From NCBI RefSeq assembly GCF_036195325.1, contig NZ_CP108101.1, positions 4,030,001 to 4,094,000 of the forward strand: a DNA stretch of 64,000 bases, given 5' to 3'. The DNA is from Streptomyces sp. NBC_00234. Its GTDB lineage: Bacteria; Actinomycetota; Actinomycetes; Streptomycetales; Streptomycetaceae. The position numbers and the translations under genes are program-made. The notes beneath the pieces are model-generated. The model ran no database searches, had not been told where the DNA came from, and saw nothing but the letters and a program-made list of their open reading frames with translations. Below are positions 1 to 8,346 of the stretch, one piece after another (positions within the stretch are counted from its first letter, which is position 1; every line of letters begins with the position of its first letter).

Positions 1-636
1 GTGCTCGGCGGGCGGGGGTTCGTGTCCCTCCGGGTGGTCCTTGAGGAACAGCAGCAGCAGGACGAGGACGACGACGCCCGCCGCCGCGCTGCCGACGAAG
101 GTGGTCGTCCAGCCGAAGCCGTGCAGCGCGCGTGCGATGAACAGGGTGGAGACGAGGTTGCCCGCCATCCCGAACAGTGCGGCGACCTGCCCGATCATCG
201 GCCCGCGCCGGGCCGGGAACCACCGACTGCCGAGCCGCAGCACGCTGATGAACGTCATCGCGTCGCCGCAGCCGAGCAGGGCGCGGGAGGCCAGCGCCAT
301 CCCGTACGAGGGGGAGAGCGCGAAGCCGAGCTGTCCGAGGGTGAACAGCACGGCCCCGATGGTGAGGACCTTCTTGGTGCCGAGCCGGTCGACCATCAGC
401 CCGACGGGTATCTGCATGCCCGCGTAGACGAGCAGTTGGAGGATGGAGAACGTGGAGAGCGCGGAGGCGTTGACGTCGAAGCGGTCGGCGGCGTCGAGTC
501 CGGCGACTCCCAGGCTCGTACGGAAGATGATGGCGACGAAGTAGACGGCGACGCCGACGCCCCAGACCTGGGCGGCGCGCCGGCCTCCGGGTGGGTCGCC
601 GGGCAGGGAGAGGGTGGGGGCGGCCCCGGAACTCAC
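1..636 (-). CDS. MFS transporter, N-terminal part (runs off window edge)
   Basis: The visible 212 residues are the N-terminal half of a major facilitator superfamily transporter. About five hydrophobic segments can be read, and the loop motif GLMVDRLGTKK between the second and third is the usual MFS signature A. The GTG start overlaps the stop codon of the upstream GntR gene by four bases (GTGA), so the two are probably translationally coupled and the regulator likely controls this exporter or importer. The substrate cannot be told. Another long frame on the opposite strand is an artefact of GC-rich codon bias. The C-terminal half lies outside the window. Confidence 0.85.
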   Translation of the reverse strand, partial: MSSGAAPTLSLPGDPPGGRRAAQVWGVGVAVYFVAIIFRTSLGVAGLDAADRFDVNASALSTFSILQLLVYAGMQIPVGLMVDRLGTKKVLTIGAVLFTLGQLGFALSPSYGMALASRALLGCGDAMTFISVLRLGSRWFPARRGPMIGQVAALFGMAGNLVSTLFIARALHGFGWTTTFVGSAAAGVVVLVLLLLFLKDHPEGHEPPPAEH

Positions 637-1319
637 CGGTCCTCACCCCGGACCAGCACCTTGACCCGGCTGACGTGGCGCCGTACGACCTGCGCGGCGC
701 CGTCCGCGTCTCCGGCCCTGATGGCTTCCAGGAGTTCACCGTGCTCGGTGATGTTCGCGGCGATCCGGCCGGGGTGTGCTTCCAGGACGGCGACGCCCAT
801 CCGCAGCTGCCGGTCGCGCAGCTGGTCGTAGAGGCGCGAGAGGATCTCGTTGCCCGCGTTCCGCACGATCTCGGCGTGGAAGCAGCGGTCGCTCACGGCG
901 ACGGCGGCGAGGTCGCCGGCCTCGGACTTCTGGCGCTGCTCCTCGAGCAGGTCCTCAAGCCGGCGGATCAGCTGGGGCGACGCGGGTACCGCCTTGCGGG
1001 CGGCGAACTCCTCGACCAGCAGCCGGGTCTCCACCACGTCCGCGATCTCCTGCGCGGAGACGGCGAGGACGAGGGCGCCCTTCTTCGGGTAGAGCTTGAT
1101 GAGCCCTTCGACCTCCAGCCGCAGCAGTGCCTCGCGCACGGGGGTGCGGGAGACGCCGACGGCTTCCGCCAGATCGCCTTCGGTGAGGAGCGTCCCGCCC
1201 TGGTACCGGCGGTCGAGGACGGCGTCCTTGATGTGGGTGTAGACGCGGTCGGCGGCGGGGGGCTGCTTGAGGGAGGTCTTGGCCGGAGGCTTCGCTGGGG
1301 CAGAGGGCGCGACAGGCAT
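633..1319 (-). CDS. GntR-family (FCD/FadR type) transcriptional regulator
   Basis: This is a 228-residue regulator. A winged helix at about residues 25-90 contains the typical VSRTPVREALLRLEVEGLI stretch. An all-helical FCD domain follows, with likely ligand or metal histidines in FHAEIVRNAGN and EHGELLEAI. I chose the ATG at 1319 because the family's N-terminus fits there; an upstream in-frame start would add 48 residues with no similarity to the family. It ends four bases inside the MFS gene. A palindrome just upstream (1335-1354) suggests autorepression. The effector is probably a small carboxylate, as usual for FCD proteins, but that is inference. Confidence 0.9.
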   Translation of the reverse strand: MPVAPSAPAKPPAKTSLKQPPAADRVYTHIKDAVLDRRYQGGTLLTEGDLAEAVGVSRTPVREALLRLEVEGLIKLYPKKGALVLAVSAQEIADVVETRLLVEEFAARKAVPASPQLIRRLEDLLEEQRQKSEAGDLAAVAVSDRCFHAEIVRNAGNEILSRLYDQLRDRQLRMGVAVLEAHPGRIAANITEHGELLEAIRAGDADGAAQVVRRHVSRVKVLVRGEDR

Positions 1320-1334
1320 GCGCACAGCATAGAT

Positions 1335-1354
1335 ACAACATGGACGCATGTGGT
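1335..1354. promoter_or_regulatory. Candidate GntR operator upstream of the regulator-transporter operon
   Basis: ACATG and CATGT face each other across a GACG spacer, and the flanking bases extend the match to 20 bp with one mismatched pair. The site lies 16 bp upstream of the GntR start codon, where an autoregulatory operator is expected. Binding is inferred from position and symmetry only. Confidence 0.5.
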
Positions 1355-1512
1355 GATCCGTCCAGGATATGAAATCCCGTGAGCCGCCGGCCGGGCTCCG
1401 AAATTCCCCTGAATTCACTCCCGTTGCCGTACATCCATCGCCCCCCTCCAGGAGTCTCACCACCGAGCGGCACCGTTATGTAGCCGCATATAGGGGTATT
1501 TGGAGCGTTCAG

Positions 1513-2412
1513 TTGAAAATCGGCATGACGCGCAGACATCGTGCAACCGCCACTGCCACCGTGGCCCTCACCGCCGGCGCCGTTCTCGCGGGCAGCGCCT
1601 TCGCCACGCAGGCCCAGGCAGCCGCACCGCCGAAGCCCACGATCGTCGCCAAGGGCGGCTTCGTGATGAACAACGGCACCGGCAAGACCCTCTTCACCAA
1701 GGCAGCGGACACGCGCCGCTCCACCGGCTCGACCACCAAGATCATGACCGCCAAGGTGGTGCTGTCGCAGAAGAATCTGAACCTGGATTCCAAGGTGACG
1801 ATCCAGAAGGCGTACAGCGACTACATCGTCTCCAAGGGCGCCTCGTCGGCCCGGCTGATCGTCGGTGACAAGGTCACCGTCCGACAGCTCCTGTACGGGC
1901 TCATGCTGCCGTCCGGCTGCGACGCCGCGTACGCCCTCGCCGACAAGTTCGGCTCCGGCACCACGCGCGGCGCCCGCGTGAAGTCGTTCATCGGCAAGAT
2001 GAACGCCACCGCCAAGAGCCTCGGCCTGAAGAACACGAAGTTCGACTCGTTCGACGGCATAGGGAGTGGGAACAACTACTCCACCCCGCGCGACCTGACG
2101 AAGATCGCCAGCAGCGCGATGAAGAGCTCCACCTTCCGCGCGATCGTCAAGACCAAGTCGACGAAGCAGAAGGTGACCACGAAGAGCGGCGGATACCGCT
2201 ACATGGCGTGGACCAACACCAACAAGATGCTCAGCACCTACAGCGGTGCCATCGGCGTGAAGACCGGCTCCGGCCCGACGGCCAAGTACTGCCTGGTCTT
2301 CGCCGCGACCCGTAACGGCAAGACCGTCATCGGTACGGTCCTCACCTCCTCGTCCGAGGCGAACAGGACCGCGGACGCGAAGAAGCTCATGGACTACGGC
2401 TTCAAGCTGTAG
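1513..2412 (+). CDS. Serine DD-transpeptidase / D-Ala-D-Ala carboxypeptidase, K15 type
   Basis: This is a secreted penicillin-interacting enzyme of 299 residues, acting on peptidoglycan stem peptides outside the membrane. It has a signal peptide ending near residue 36 (AQA-A), the nucleophile motif S73-T-T-K76, the second motif S134-G-C136 and K250-T-G252. The SGC in place of the usual SxN, and near identity of long stretches to what I remember of the Streptomyces K15 DD-transpeptidase, point to an orthologue of that enzyme. The TTG at 1513 is preferred as start: GGAG lies 7 nt before it, whereas the ATG at 1525 is 19 nt from that ribosome site. The tandem paralogue uses the same arrangement. 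Confidence 0.92.
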   Translation: MKIGMTRRHRATATATVALTAGAVLAGSAFATQAQAAAPPKPTIVAKGGFVMNNGTGKTLFTKAADTRRSTGSTTKIMTAKVVLSQKNLNLDSKVTIQKAYSDYIVSKGASSARLIVGDKVTVRQLLYGLMLPSGCDAAYALADKFGSGTTRGARVKSFIGKMNATAKSLGLKNTKFDSFDGIGSGNNYSTPRDLTKIASSAMKSSTFRAIVKTKSTKQKVTTKSGGYRYMAWTNTNKMLSTYSGAIGVKTGSGPTAKYCLVFAATRNGKTVIGTVLTSSSEANRTADAKKLMDYGFKL

Positions 2413-2451
2413 GACCTGTACGGATCCACGCATCACGGGTCTACGGAATAC

Positions 2452-2483
2452 GGGAGGGCGGCCACGGCGGTGACCGCCCTCCC
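2452..2483 (+). terminator. Hairpin terminator after the K15-type gene
   Basis: GGGAGGGCGG and CCGCCCTCCC form a perfect 10-bp stem with a 12-nt loop, 40 bp after the stop codon. There is no T-tract, as is common in Streptomyces. Confidence 0.75.
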
Positions 2484-2626
2484 AGGCGTTGGTCGAACGG
2501 CAGGACGAGGCTGACAGAGTTTTTGCCATGTCTGCGTACATCCTTGCGGGCCGCTCATGAGTCTCGTGTGGGGACCCCCCTCACACCCCGGTCCCTCTCA
2601 ATGCATTCGCGAACTCGGAGCGTTCA

Positions 2627-3601
2627 TTGATATCGAGCCACAAGGCCCGCCCCAAGGCTGGTCACAAGGCCCGCAGCAAGCGCCTGCGCAACGCTGTCGT
2701 CGCAGCCGTCGTATCCGGTGGCGTGATGCTGGCGGTCACGCCTCTCATGACGTCTGCCCAGGCCGCTGTCCCCCTGCCGACGCTCAGCGCCAAGGGTGCG
2801 TTCCTGCAGGACAGGACAACGGGCGCCAAGAAGTACGGCAAGGCCGCCGACATCAAGCGACAGATGGCCAGCACCACCAAGGTCATGACCGCCGCCGTGG
2901 TGCTCAACACCCCCGGCGTCGATCTGAGCCGCAAGGTGACCATCTCGCAGACCTACCGCGACTACGTCACGGCCAAGGGCGCCAGCACAGCGGACCTGAA
3001 GACCGGTGACAAGCCCACGGTCCGTCAGCTGCTGCACGCTCTGATGCTTCCGTCCGGCTGTGACGCGGCGTACGCGCTCGCCGACGCCTACGGCGTGGGC
3101 ACCACCCGGGCTGCCCGGACGAAGCAGTTCATCGGTCAGATGAACAAGAAGGCCGCCTCGCTCGGGATGACCAACACCACGTTCGACTCGTTCGACGGCA
3201 TTTCGTCGACCGGGAACAACCTCTCGACCCCGCGCGACCTCGCACAGCTCGCCAGCTACGCGATGCGGGGCTCGACGCTGCGCGGCATCATGGCCACCAC
3301 CAAGTACGTCACCCCCGTGACGACCAGCACCGGCGCCACTCGCACGTACACCTGGTACAACACCAACAAGCTGCTCGGCTCCTACAGCGGCGCCGTCGGC
3401 ATCAAGACCGGCTCCGGCACGGCGGCAGGTCCCTGCCTCATCTTCGCCGCCACCCGGGGCGACAAGACGTACGTCGGCGTCATCCTGAACGGCACCGACC
3501 GCTACAACGACGCGGCCAAGCTGCTGGACTACGGCTTCGGTTCCTCCACCGCGACGACCATGCAGCTGCGTACGCTGCCCCAGGGCGCGCAGCGCGACTG
3601 A
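2627..3601 (+). CDS. Second K15-type serine DD-peptidase (tandem paralogue)
   Basis: This 324-residue secreted enzyme has a basic N-terminus and hydrophobic core with a cleavage site near AQA-A (about residue 47). It carries S82-T-T-K85, S143-G-C145 and K260-T-G262, so it keeps the cysteine of the K15 family in the second motif. It is clearly a duplicate of the preceding gene but diverged, with a 16-residue C-terminal tail rich in Thr, Gln and Arg that the other lacks. The TTG start at 2627 lies 6 nt after GGAG; the leader GGAGCGTTCA is shared with the first copy. It follows its own intergenic gap and a terminator, so it is probably transcribed separately. Confidence 0.9.
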   Translation: MISSHKARPKAGHKARSKRLRNAVVAAVVSGGVMLAVTPLMTSAQAAVPLPTLSAKGAFLQDRTTGAKKYGKAADIKRQMASTTKVMTAAVVLNTPGVDLSRKVTISQTYRDYVTAKGASTADLKTGDKPTVRQLLHALMLPSGCDAAYALADAYGVGTTRAARTKQFIGQMNKKAASLGMTNTTFDSFDGISSTGNNLSTPRDLAQLASYAMRGSTLRGIMATTKYVTPVTTSTGATRTYTWYNTNKLLGSYSGAVGIKTGSGTAAGPCLIFAATRGDKTYVGVILNGTDRYNDAAKLLDYGFGSSTATTMQLRTLPQGAQRD

Positions 3602-3634
3602 TCCGGCACCGGACAGAAGCAGCCGAACACGAGC

Positions 3635-3671
3635 AGAAGGGTGCGGCCACCAACGGTGACCGCACCCTTCT
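3635..3671. terminator. Bidirectional terminator between convergent genes
   Basis: AGAAGGGTGCGG pairs perfectly with CCGCACCCTTCT across a 13-nt loop. The hairpin sits between the stop codons of the DD-peptidase and of bkdC, which converge here. Confidence 0.85.
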
Positions 3672-3690
3672 GTCTGTCGGGCCCAGGTAA

Positions 3691-5082
3691 TCAGGCCCAG
3701 GTGATCAGCCGCTTCGGCTGCTCCAGGACCGCGGCGACATCCGCGAGGACCTTGGAGCCGAGCTCGCCGTCGACCAGGCGGTGGTCGAACGACAGCGCCA
3801 GCGTGGTGACCTGGCGGGGCTTCACCTTGCCCTTGTGGACCCAGGGCTGGAGCTTGATCGCACCGACCGCGAGGATCGCGGACTCGCCCGGGTTCAGGAT
3901 CGGCGTTCCCGTGTCGACGCCGAAGACACCGACGTTGGTGATCGTCACCGTGCCGCCCGCCATCGCCGCGGGGGACGTCTTGCCCTCGCGCGCGGTGGAG
4001 ACCAGTTCGCCCAGCGAGGCGGCGAGCTGGGGCAGGGTCTGCTCGTGCGCGTCCTTGATGTTCGGCACGATCAGACCGCGCGGCGTGGCCGCGGCGATCC
4101 CCAGATTCACGTAGTGCTTCTGGACGATCTCCTGGTTGGCCTCGTCCCAGGCGGCGTTGACGTCCGGGTTCCGCTTGATCGCGACCAGGAGGGCCTTGGC
4201 GATGATCAGGAGCGGGTTGACCCGCACCCCCGCCATGTCCTTGTCCTCCTTGAGTTCCGCCACGAGCTTCATCGTGCGCGTCACGTCGACGGTCACGAAC
4301 TCGGTGACGTGCGGAGCCGTGAAGGCACTGCCCACCATCGCCTGCGCGATGGCCTTGCGTACGCCCTTGACCGGGATACGCGTCTCCCGGGCACCCGGGA
4401 CGACCTCGACGGCGGGAGCCACCGGCGCCGACGCCACGGGCTGGGCCACGACGGGCGCCGCCACCGGGGCAGCCGCCGCGTGGACGTCCTCGCGGGTGAT
4501 GATGCCGTCCTTGCCGGTCGGCGTCACCGTCGCCAGGTCGATGCCCAGGTCCTTGGCCAGCTTGCGGACCGGCGGCTTGGCGAGCGGGCGGCTCTCGGGG
4601 GCCACGCCGCCGTGGCCGTTGAGCTCACCCTGTATCGCCGCGGCTGCCTGCACCGGCGCCTCGGCGCCCTTGCGCGGGCGCCGCTTCGTGGAGGACTCGG
4701 CCACGCCGTAGCCCACCAGGACCGGCTGGCGGCCCTTCGGCGCCTCGTCCTCGGCGGCCGGCTGCGCGGCCGCCACGGGCTCCGCCACCGGGGCGGGGGC
4801 CGCGTCGCCGCTGCCCGGCGCCACGTCCACCGCGATGATCACCTGGCCGACATCGACGGTCGTGCCCTCGGGGAAGCGCAGCTCGTGCACGACCCCGTCG
4901 AACGGGATCGGCAGCTCCACGGCTGCCTTGGCCGTCTCGACCTCGCACACGACCTGGCCGTCGGTGACGGTGTCGCCGGGCTGGACGTACCACTTGAGGA
5001 TTTCCGCCTCGGTCAGTCCTTCGCCCACATCGGGCATCTTGAACTCACGGAAGCGAGCAGACGTTTCGGTCATCGTCGTCAC
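3691..5082 (-). CDS. bkdC: Branched-chain 2-oxoacid dehydrogenase E2 (dihydrolipoamide acyltransferase)
   Basis: This 463-residue protein is the acyltransferase core of a 2-oxoacid dehydrogenase. It has one lipoyl domain at the N-terminus with the lipoylated K52 in ETAKAAVE, an Ala/Pro-rich linker, a peripheral subunit-binding domain near residues 165-200, and the catalytic domain ending with FDHRLVDGE, where the histidine is catalytic. It is the last gene of the E1alpha-E1beta-E2 operon and starts 11 bp after E1beta; GAGGAG precedes the GTG start. The E1 partners resemble branched-chain (isovalerate-type) enzymes, which feed fatty-acid primer synthesis in Streptomyces. Pyruvate is a less likely substrate. 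Confidence 0.9.
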   Translation of the reverse strand: MTTMTETSARFREFKMPDVGEGLTEAEILKWYVQPGDTVTDGQVVCEVETAKAAVELPIPFDGVVHELRFPEGTTVDVGQVIIAVDVAPGSGDAAPAPVAEPVAAAQPAAEDEAPKGRQPVLVGYGVAESSTKRRPRKGAEAPVQAAAAIQGELNGHGGVAPESRPLAKPPVRKLAKDLGIDLATVTPTGKDGIITREDVHAAAAPVAAPVVAQPVASAPVAPAVEVVPGARETRIPVKGVRKAIAQAMVGSAFTAPHVTEFVTVDVTRTMKLVAELKEDKDMAGVRVNPLLIIAKALLVAIKRNPDVNAAWDEANQEIVQKHYVNLGIAAATPRGLIVPNIKDAHEQTLPQLAASLGELVSTAREGKTSPAAMAGGTVTITNVGVFGVDTGTPILNPGESAILAVGAIKLQPWVHKGKVKPRQVTTLALSFDHRLVDGELGSKVLADVAAVLEQPKRLITWA

Positions 5083-5093
5083 GAACCCTCTCC

Positions 5094-6074
5094 TCAGTAC
5101 GCCAGCGAGCGGTCGACGGCGTCGAGCACCCGGTCGAGTCCCGGCAGGTACTCGTCCTCGAGACGGGCCGGCGGATACGGGACGTGGTAGCCGCCGACGC
5201 GCAGCACCGGTGCTTCGAGATGGTAGAAGCAGCGCTCCGTGATGCGGGCGGCGATCTCGGCGCCCGAGCCGTAGAACACCGGGGCCTCGTGGACGACGAC
5301 GAGCCGGCGGGTCTTCTCCACCGAGGTCTGGATCGTGTCGAAGTCGATCGGGGACATCGACCGCAGGTCCAGGACCTCGACCGACTTGCCCTCCTCCTGC
5401 GCCGCGGCGGCTGCCTCCAGGCAGACCTTCACCATCGGCCCGTAGGCGACGAGCGTGAGGTCGGTGCCCGTACGCGCCACCGTCGCCTTGTGCAGCTGCC
5501 CGGGAATGGACTCGGTGTCGACCTCGCCCTTGTCCCAGTAGCGCCGCTTCGGCTCGAAGAAGATGATCGGGTCGTCGCTCTGCACGGCCTGCTGCATCAT
5601 CCAGTACGCGTCGGACGCGTTGGACGGGGACACCACCTTCAGCCCGGCGACGTGCGCGAACAGGGCCTCCGGCGACTCGCTGTGGTGCTCCACGGCGCCG
5701 ATGCCGCCGCCGTACGGAATCCGCACGACGACCGGCAGCTTGATCTTGCCCAGCGCACGGGCGTGCATCTTCGCCAGCTGCGTGACGATCTGGTCGTACG
5801 CGGGGAAGACGAAGCCGTCGAACTGGATCTCGACGATCGGCCGGTATCCCCGCAGGGCCATGCCGATCGCCGTGCCGACGATCCCGGACTCGGCGAGCGG
5901 GGTGTCGATGACCCGGCCCTCGCCGAAGTCCTTCTGGAGCCCGTCGGTGATCCGGAAGACACCGCCCAGCTTGCCGACGTCCTCACCCATGATGAGGACC
6001 TTCGGGTCCGTGTCGAGGGCGAGGCGCAGCGACTCGTTGAGCGCCTTCGCGATGGACATCTTTTCCACGGCCAT
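5094..6074 (-). CDS. bkdB: Branched-chain 2-oxoacid dehydrogenase E1 beta
   Basis: This 326-residue beta subunit forms the thiamine-diphosphate E1 heterotetramer with the alpha subunit encoded just upstream. The stretch LIMGEDVGKLGGVFRITDGL and the later PYGGGIGAVEHHSESPEA are typical of the transketolase-like pyrimidine-binding half. The ATG start lies 2 bp after the E1alpha stop codon, so coupling is likely. An ATG far upstream in the same frame would add residues that read as shadow sequence of E1alpha and was rejected. Confidence 0.92.
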   Translation of the reverse strand: MAVEKMSIAKALNESLRLALDTDPKVLIMGEDVGKLGGVFRITDGLQKDFGEGRVIDTPLAESGIVGTAIGMALRGYRPIVEIQFDGFVFPAYDQIVTQLAKMHARALGKIKLPVVVRIPYGGGIGAVEHHSESPEALFAHVAGLKVVSPSNASDAYWMMQQAVQSDDPIIFFEPKRRYWDKGEVDTESIPGQLHKATVARTGTDLTLVAYGPMVKVCLEAAAAAQEEGKSVEVLDLRSMSPIDFDTIQTSVEKTRRLVVVHEAPVFYGSGAEIAARITERCFYHLEAPVLRVGGYHVPYPPARLEDEYLPGLDRVLDAVDRSLAY

Positions 6075-6076
6075 GG

Positions 6077-7234
6077 CTAGTTGCCCTCCTCGGCAGAGTC
6101 TGCGAACGATGCCTGGTAGGCGGCGAACTGGGCGCGCTCCTCGTCGACGAGGCTGCTCCCGTCGGCGTAGCCGTGCTCGAACAGCGACATCGGGTCCGGG
6201 TCGGGCATGGCCCGGACCGCTTCCCGTACGCGCTTGCCGAGGGTCTCGCTCTCCTCTTCGAGCGCGGTGAAGAACGCCTCGTCGGCGGCCTTCTCCTTCT
6301 CCAGGTACGTCCGCAGGCGCAGGATCGGGTCCTTGGCCTCCCAGGCGGCCCGCTCCTCGTCCGCCCGGTACTTCGTCGGGTCGTCGGAGGTGGTGTGGGC
6401 GCCCATGCGGTAGGTGAACGCCTCGACGAGGGTCGGGCCCTCGCCGCGGCGGGCGCGCTCCAGTGCCGACTTGGTGACGGCCAGGCAGGCGAGTACGTCG
6501 TTGCCGTCGACCCGGACGCCGGGGAAGCCGAAGCCCTGGGCGCGCTGGTAGAGCGGTACCCGGGTCTGTCGCTCGGTGGGCTCGGAGATCGCCCACTGGT
6601 TGTTCTGGCAGAAGAACACCACGGGGGCGTTGTAGACGGCCGAGAAGGTGAACGCCTCAGCGACGTCGCCCTGGCTGGAGGCCCCGTCACCGAAGTACGC
6701 GATCACGGCCGAGTCCGCACCGTCCTTGGCGACGCCCATGGCGTAGCCGGTGGCGTGCAGGGTCTGCGAGCCGATGACGATCGTGTACAGGTGGAAGTTG
6801 TTCGTGTTCGGGTCCCAGCCGCCGTGGTTCACACCGCGGAACATCCCGAGCAGATTGGTCGGGTCGACACCCCGGCACCAGGCGACGCCGTGCTCCCGGT
6901 AGGTCGGGAAGACGTAGTCGTCGTCGCGCAGCGCCCGGCCGGAGCCGATCTGCGCGGCCTCCTGGCCGAGCAGCGAGGCCCACAGGCCCAGCTCGCCCTG
7001 GCGCTGGAGGGCCGTGGCCTCGGCGTCGAAGCGCCGGGTCAGGACCATGTCCCGGTACAGGCCGCGGAGCTCGTCCGCGGTCAGGTCGATCTCGTACTCC
7101 GGGTGCTGGACGCGCTCGCCCTCGGGCGTCAGCAACTGTACGAGCTGGGGCTCGGAAGTCTGTGGTGTTTTCGCGGCGCTGGTCCGCTTGCTGCTGCGTC
7201 GCGGTTTGCGCGCGGCAGTGCTCTCCACGGTCAC
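6077..7234 (-). CDS. bkdA: Branched-chain 2-oxoacid dehydrogenase E1 alpha
   Basis: This 385-residue alpha subunit carries the thiamine-diphosphate motif GDGASSQGD followed by CQNNQWAIS about 25 residues later. The phosphorylation-loop-like RMGAHTTSDDPTKYR is also present. GGAGGAG lies 7 nt before the chosen GTG start. It has a basic 40-residue N-terminal extension (KPRRSSKRTSAAK) before the conserved domain. It is first in the leftward bkdABC operon; a quasi-palindrome at 7427-7448 may be its operator. A second full set of E1-E2 genes lies at 24.4-28.0 kb. Confidence 0.92.
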   Translation of the reverse strand: MTVESTAARKPRRSSKRTSAAKTPQTSEPQLVQLLTPEGERVQHPEYEIDLTADELRGLYRDMVLTRRFDAEATALQRQGELGLWASLLGQEAAQIGSGRALRDDDYVFPTYREHGVAWCRGVDPTNLLGMFRGVNHGGWDPNTNNFHLYTIVIGSQTLHATGYAMGVAKDGADSAVIAYFGDGASSQGDVAEAFTFSAVYNAPVVFFCQNNQWAISEPTERQTRVPLYQRAQGFGFPGVRVDGNDVLACLAVTKSALERARRGEGPTLVEAFTYRMGAHTTSDDPTKYRADEERAAWEAKDPILRLRTYLEKEKAADEAFFTALEEESETLGKRVREAVRAMPDPDPMSLFEHGYADGSSLVDEERAQFAAYQASFADSAEEGN

Positions 7235-7553
7235 GTGCGTGCTCCTCCGTCGGTCCGGCCCCCGGGGTCTGCCGGGAACCAGTGCGGCTCGCCTGTGTCC
7301 GGACCCGTGCACGGGGTGGGTGCCGCTCGGCCGGGAACAGGCGTGACAGGTGCCCCGGCGAGCACCCTGTCAAAAGCACGTTACCCAGTGCATCGCATAA
7401 CTGCGAAACCCTCTCTGACCTGCGATTTTGCTTGGATTTCCAAGTAAATCGAGAAAATCGGGAACTCTCGCTGGTCACAGCACTGGTAACAGCCTTGCAG
7501 GCCGCCGGAACAACGGCACGTTATCCCGGCCAACGGCGGCAGGGAAGGGGTGA
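7235..7553. promoter_or_regulatory. Divergent bkdA / response-regulator promoter region with quasi-palindrome
   Basis: No gene is seen in this 319-bp gap. It contains a 22-bp quasi-palindrome at 7427-7448 whose core CTTGGATTTCCAAG is flanked by TTT and AAA with a single mismatched pair. The surrounding 70 bp are unusually AT-rich for this genome, as expected of promoters for the two divergent genes. Exact -10 and -35 boxes could not be assigned with confidence. Confidence 0.5.
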
Positions 7554-8231
7554 ATGTGTGAGACTGCGTTTGTGCGCGAAGATGGAAAAATCACCGTATT
7601 TCTGTTGGACGACCATGAAGTGGTCCGCCGTGGAGTGCATGAATTGCTCTCCTCCGAAGCCGATATCGAGGTGGTCGGAGAGGCGGGTACGGCAGCGGAC
7701 GCCCTGGTCCGCATCCCGGCGACCCGCCCCGATGTGGCGGTCCTGGACGTACGGCTGCCGGACGGCAGCGGGGTGGAGGTGTGCCGCGAGGTCCGCTCCC
7801 TGGACGAGAACATCAAGTGCCTGATGCTCACCTCGTACGCCGATGACGAGGCACTTTTCGACGCGATCATGGCCGGTGCCTCGGGTTACGTACTGAAGGC
7901 CATCCGTGGCAACGAGCTGCTGAACGCGGTACGGGACGTGGCGGCCGGGAAGTCCCTGCTGGACCCGGCAGCGACCGCCCGCGTGCTGGAGCGGCTGCGC
8001 GACGGCGCCAACGGCAAGGGCGACGACAAGCTGGCCGGCCTCACCGACCAGGAGCGCAAGATCCTGGACCTGATCGGGGAGGGGCTCACGAACCGGGTGA
8101 TCGGCGAGCGGCTCCACCTGGCCGAGAAGACGATCAAGAACTACGTCTCCAGCCTGCTCGCCAAGCTGGGCATGGAGCGCCGCTCGCAGGCCGCGGCCTA
8201 CGTGGCCCGGCTCCAGGCCGAACGGCGCTGA
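7554..8231 (+). CDS. NarL/LuxR-type response regulator (orphan)
   Basis: This 225-residue protein has a receiver domain (acidic pair LLDDHE, phospho-acceptor Asp in VLDVRLPDGSG, conserved Thr in LMLTSYAD, Lys in YVLKAI) and a C-terminal LuxR-type HTH (LTDQERKILDLIGEGLTNRVIGERL). The overall look is DevR/DosR-like. No histidine kinase gene is adjacent, so its signal is unknown. AAGG sits 5 nt before the ATG. It is transcribed divergently from bkdABC, but a role in bkd control is only a possibility. Confidence 0.93.
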   Translation: MCETAFVREDGKITVFLLDDHEVVRRGVHELLSSEADIEVVGEAGTAADALVRIPATRPDVAVLDVRLPDGSGVEVCREVRSLDENIKCLMLTSYADDEALFDAIMAGASGYVLKAIRGNELLNAVRDVAAGKSLLDPAATARVLERLRDGANGKGDDKLAGLTDQERKILDLIGEGLTNRVIGERLHLAEKTIKNYVSSLLAKLGMERRSQAAAYVARLQAERR

Positions 8232-8346
8232 CCGCCGCATCCGCCGCGCGCCCCCTGCGGCTCCGGGCGATTCCGGGACTTTGGTCCTGAGTCAACCGGG
8301 GCCGCAGACCCTTACCCGGCCCCTACCTGTAGCGGACAGTGGACGC

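Noticed and set aside
1356..1368. ATCC-GTCCA-GGAT inverted repeat near the GntR operator
   Set aside because: Only 4-bp arms; too short to separate from chance next to the better palindrome at 1335-1354.
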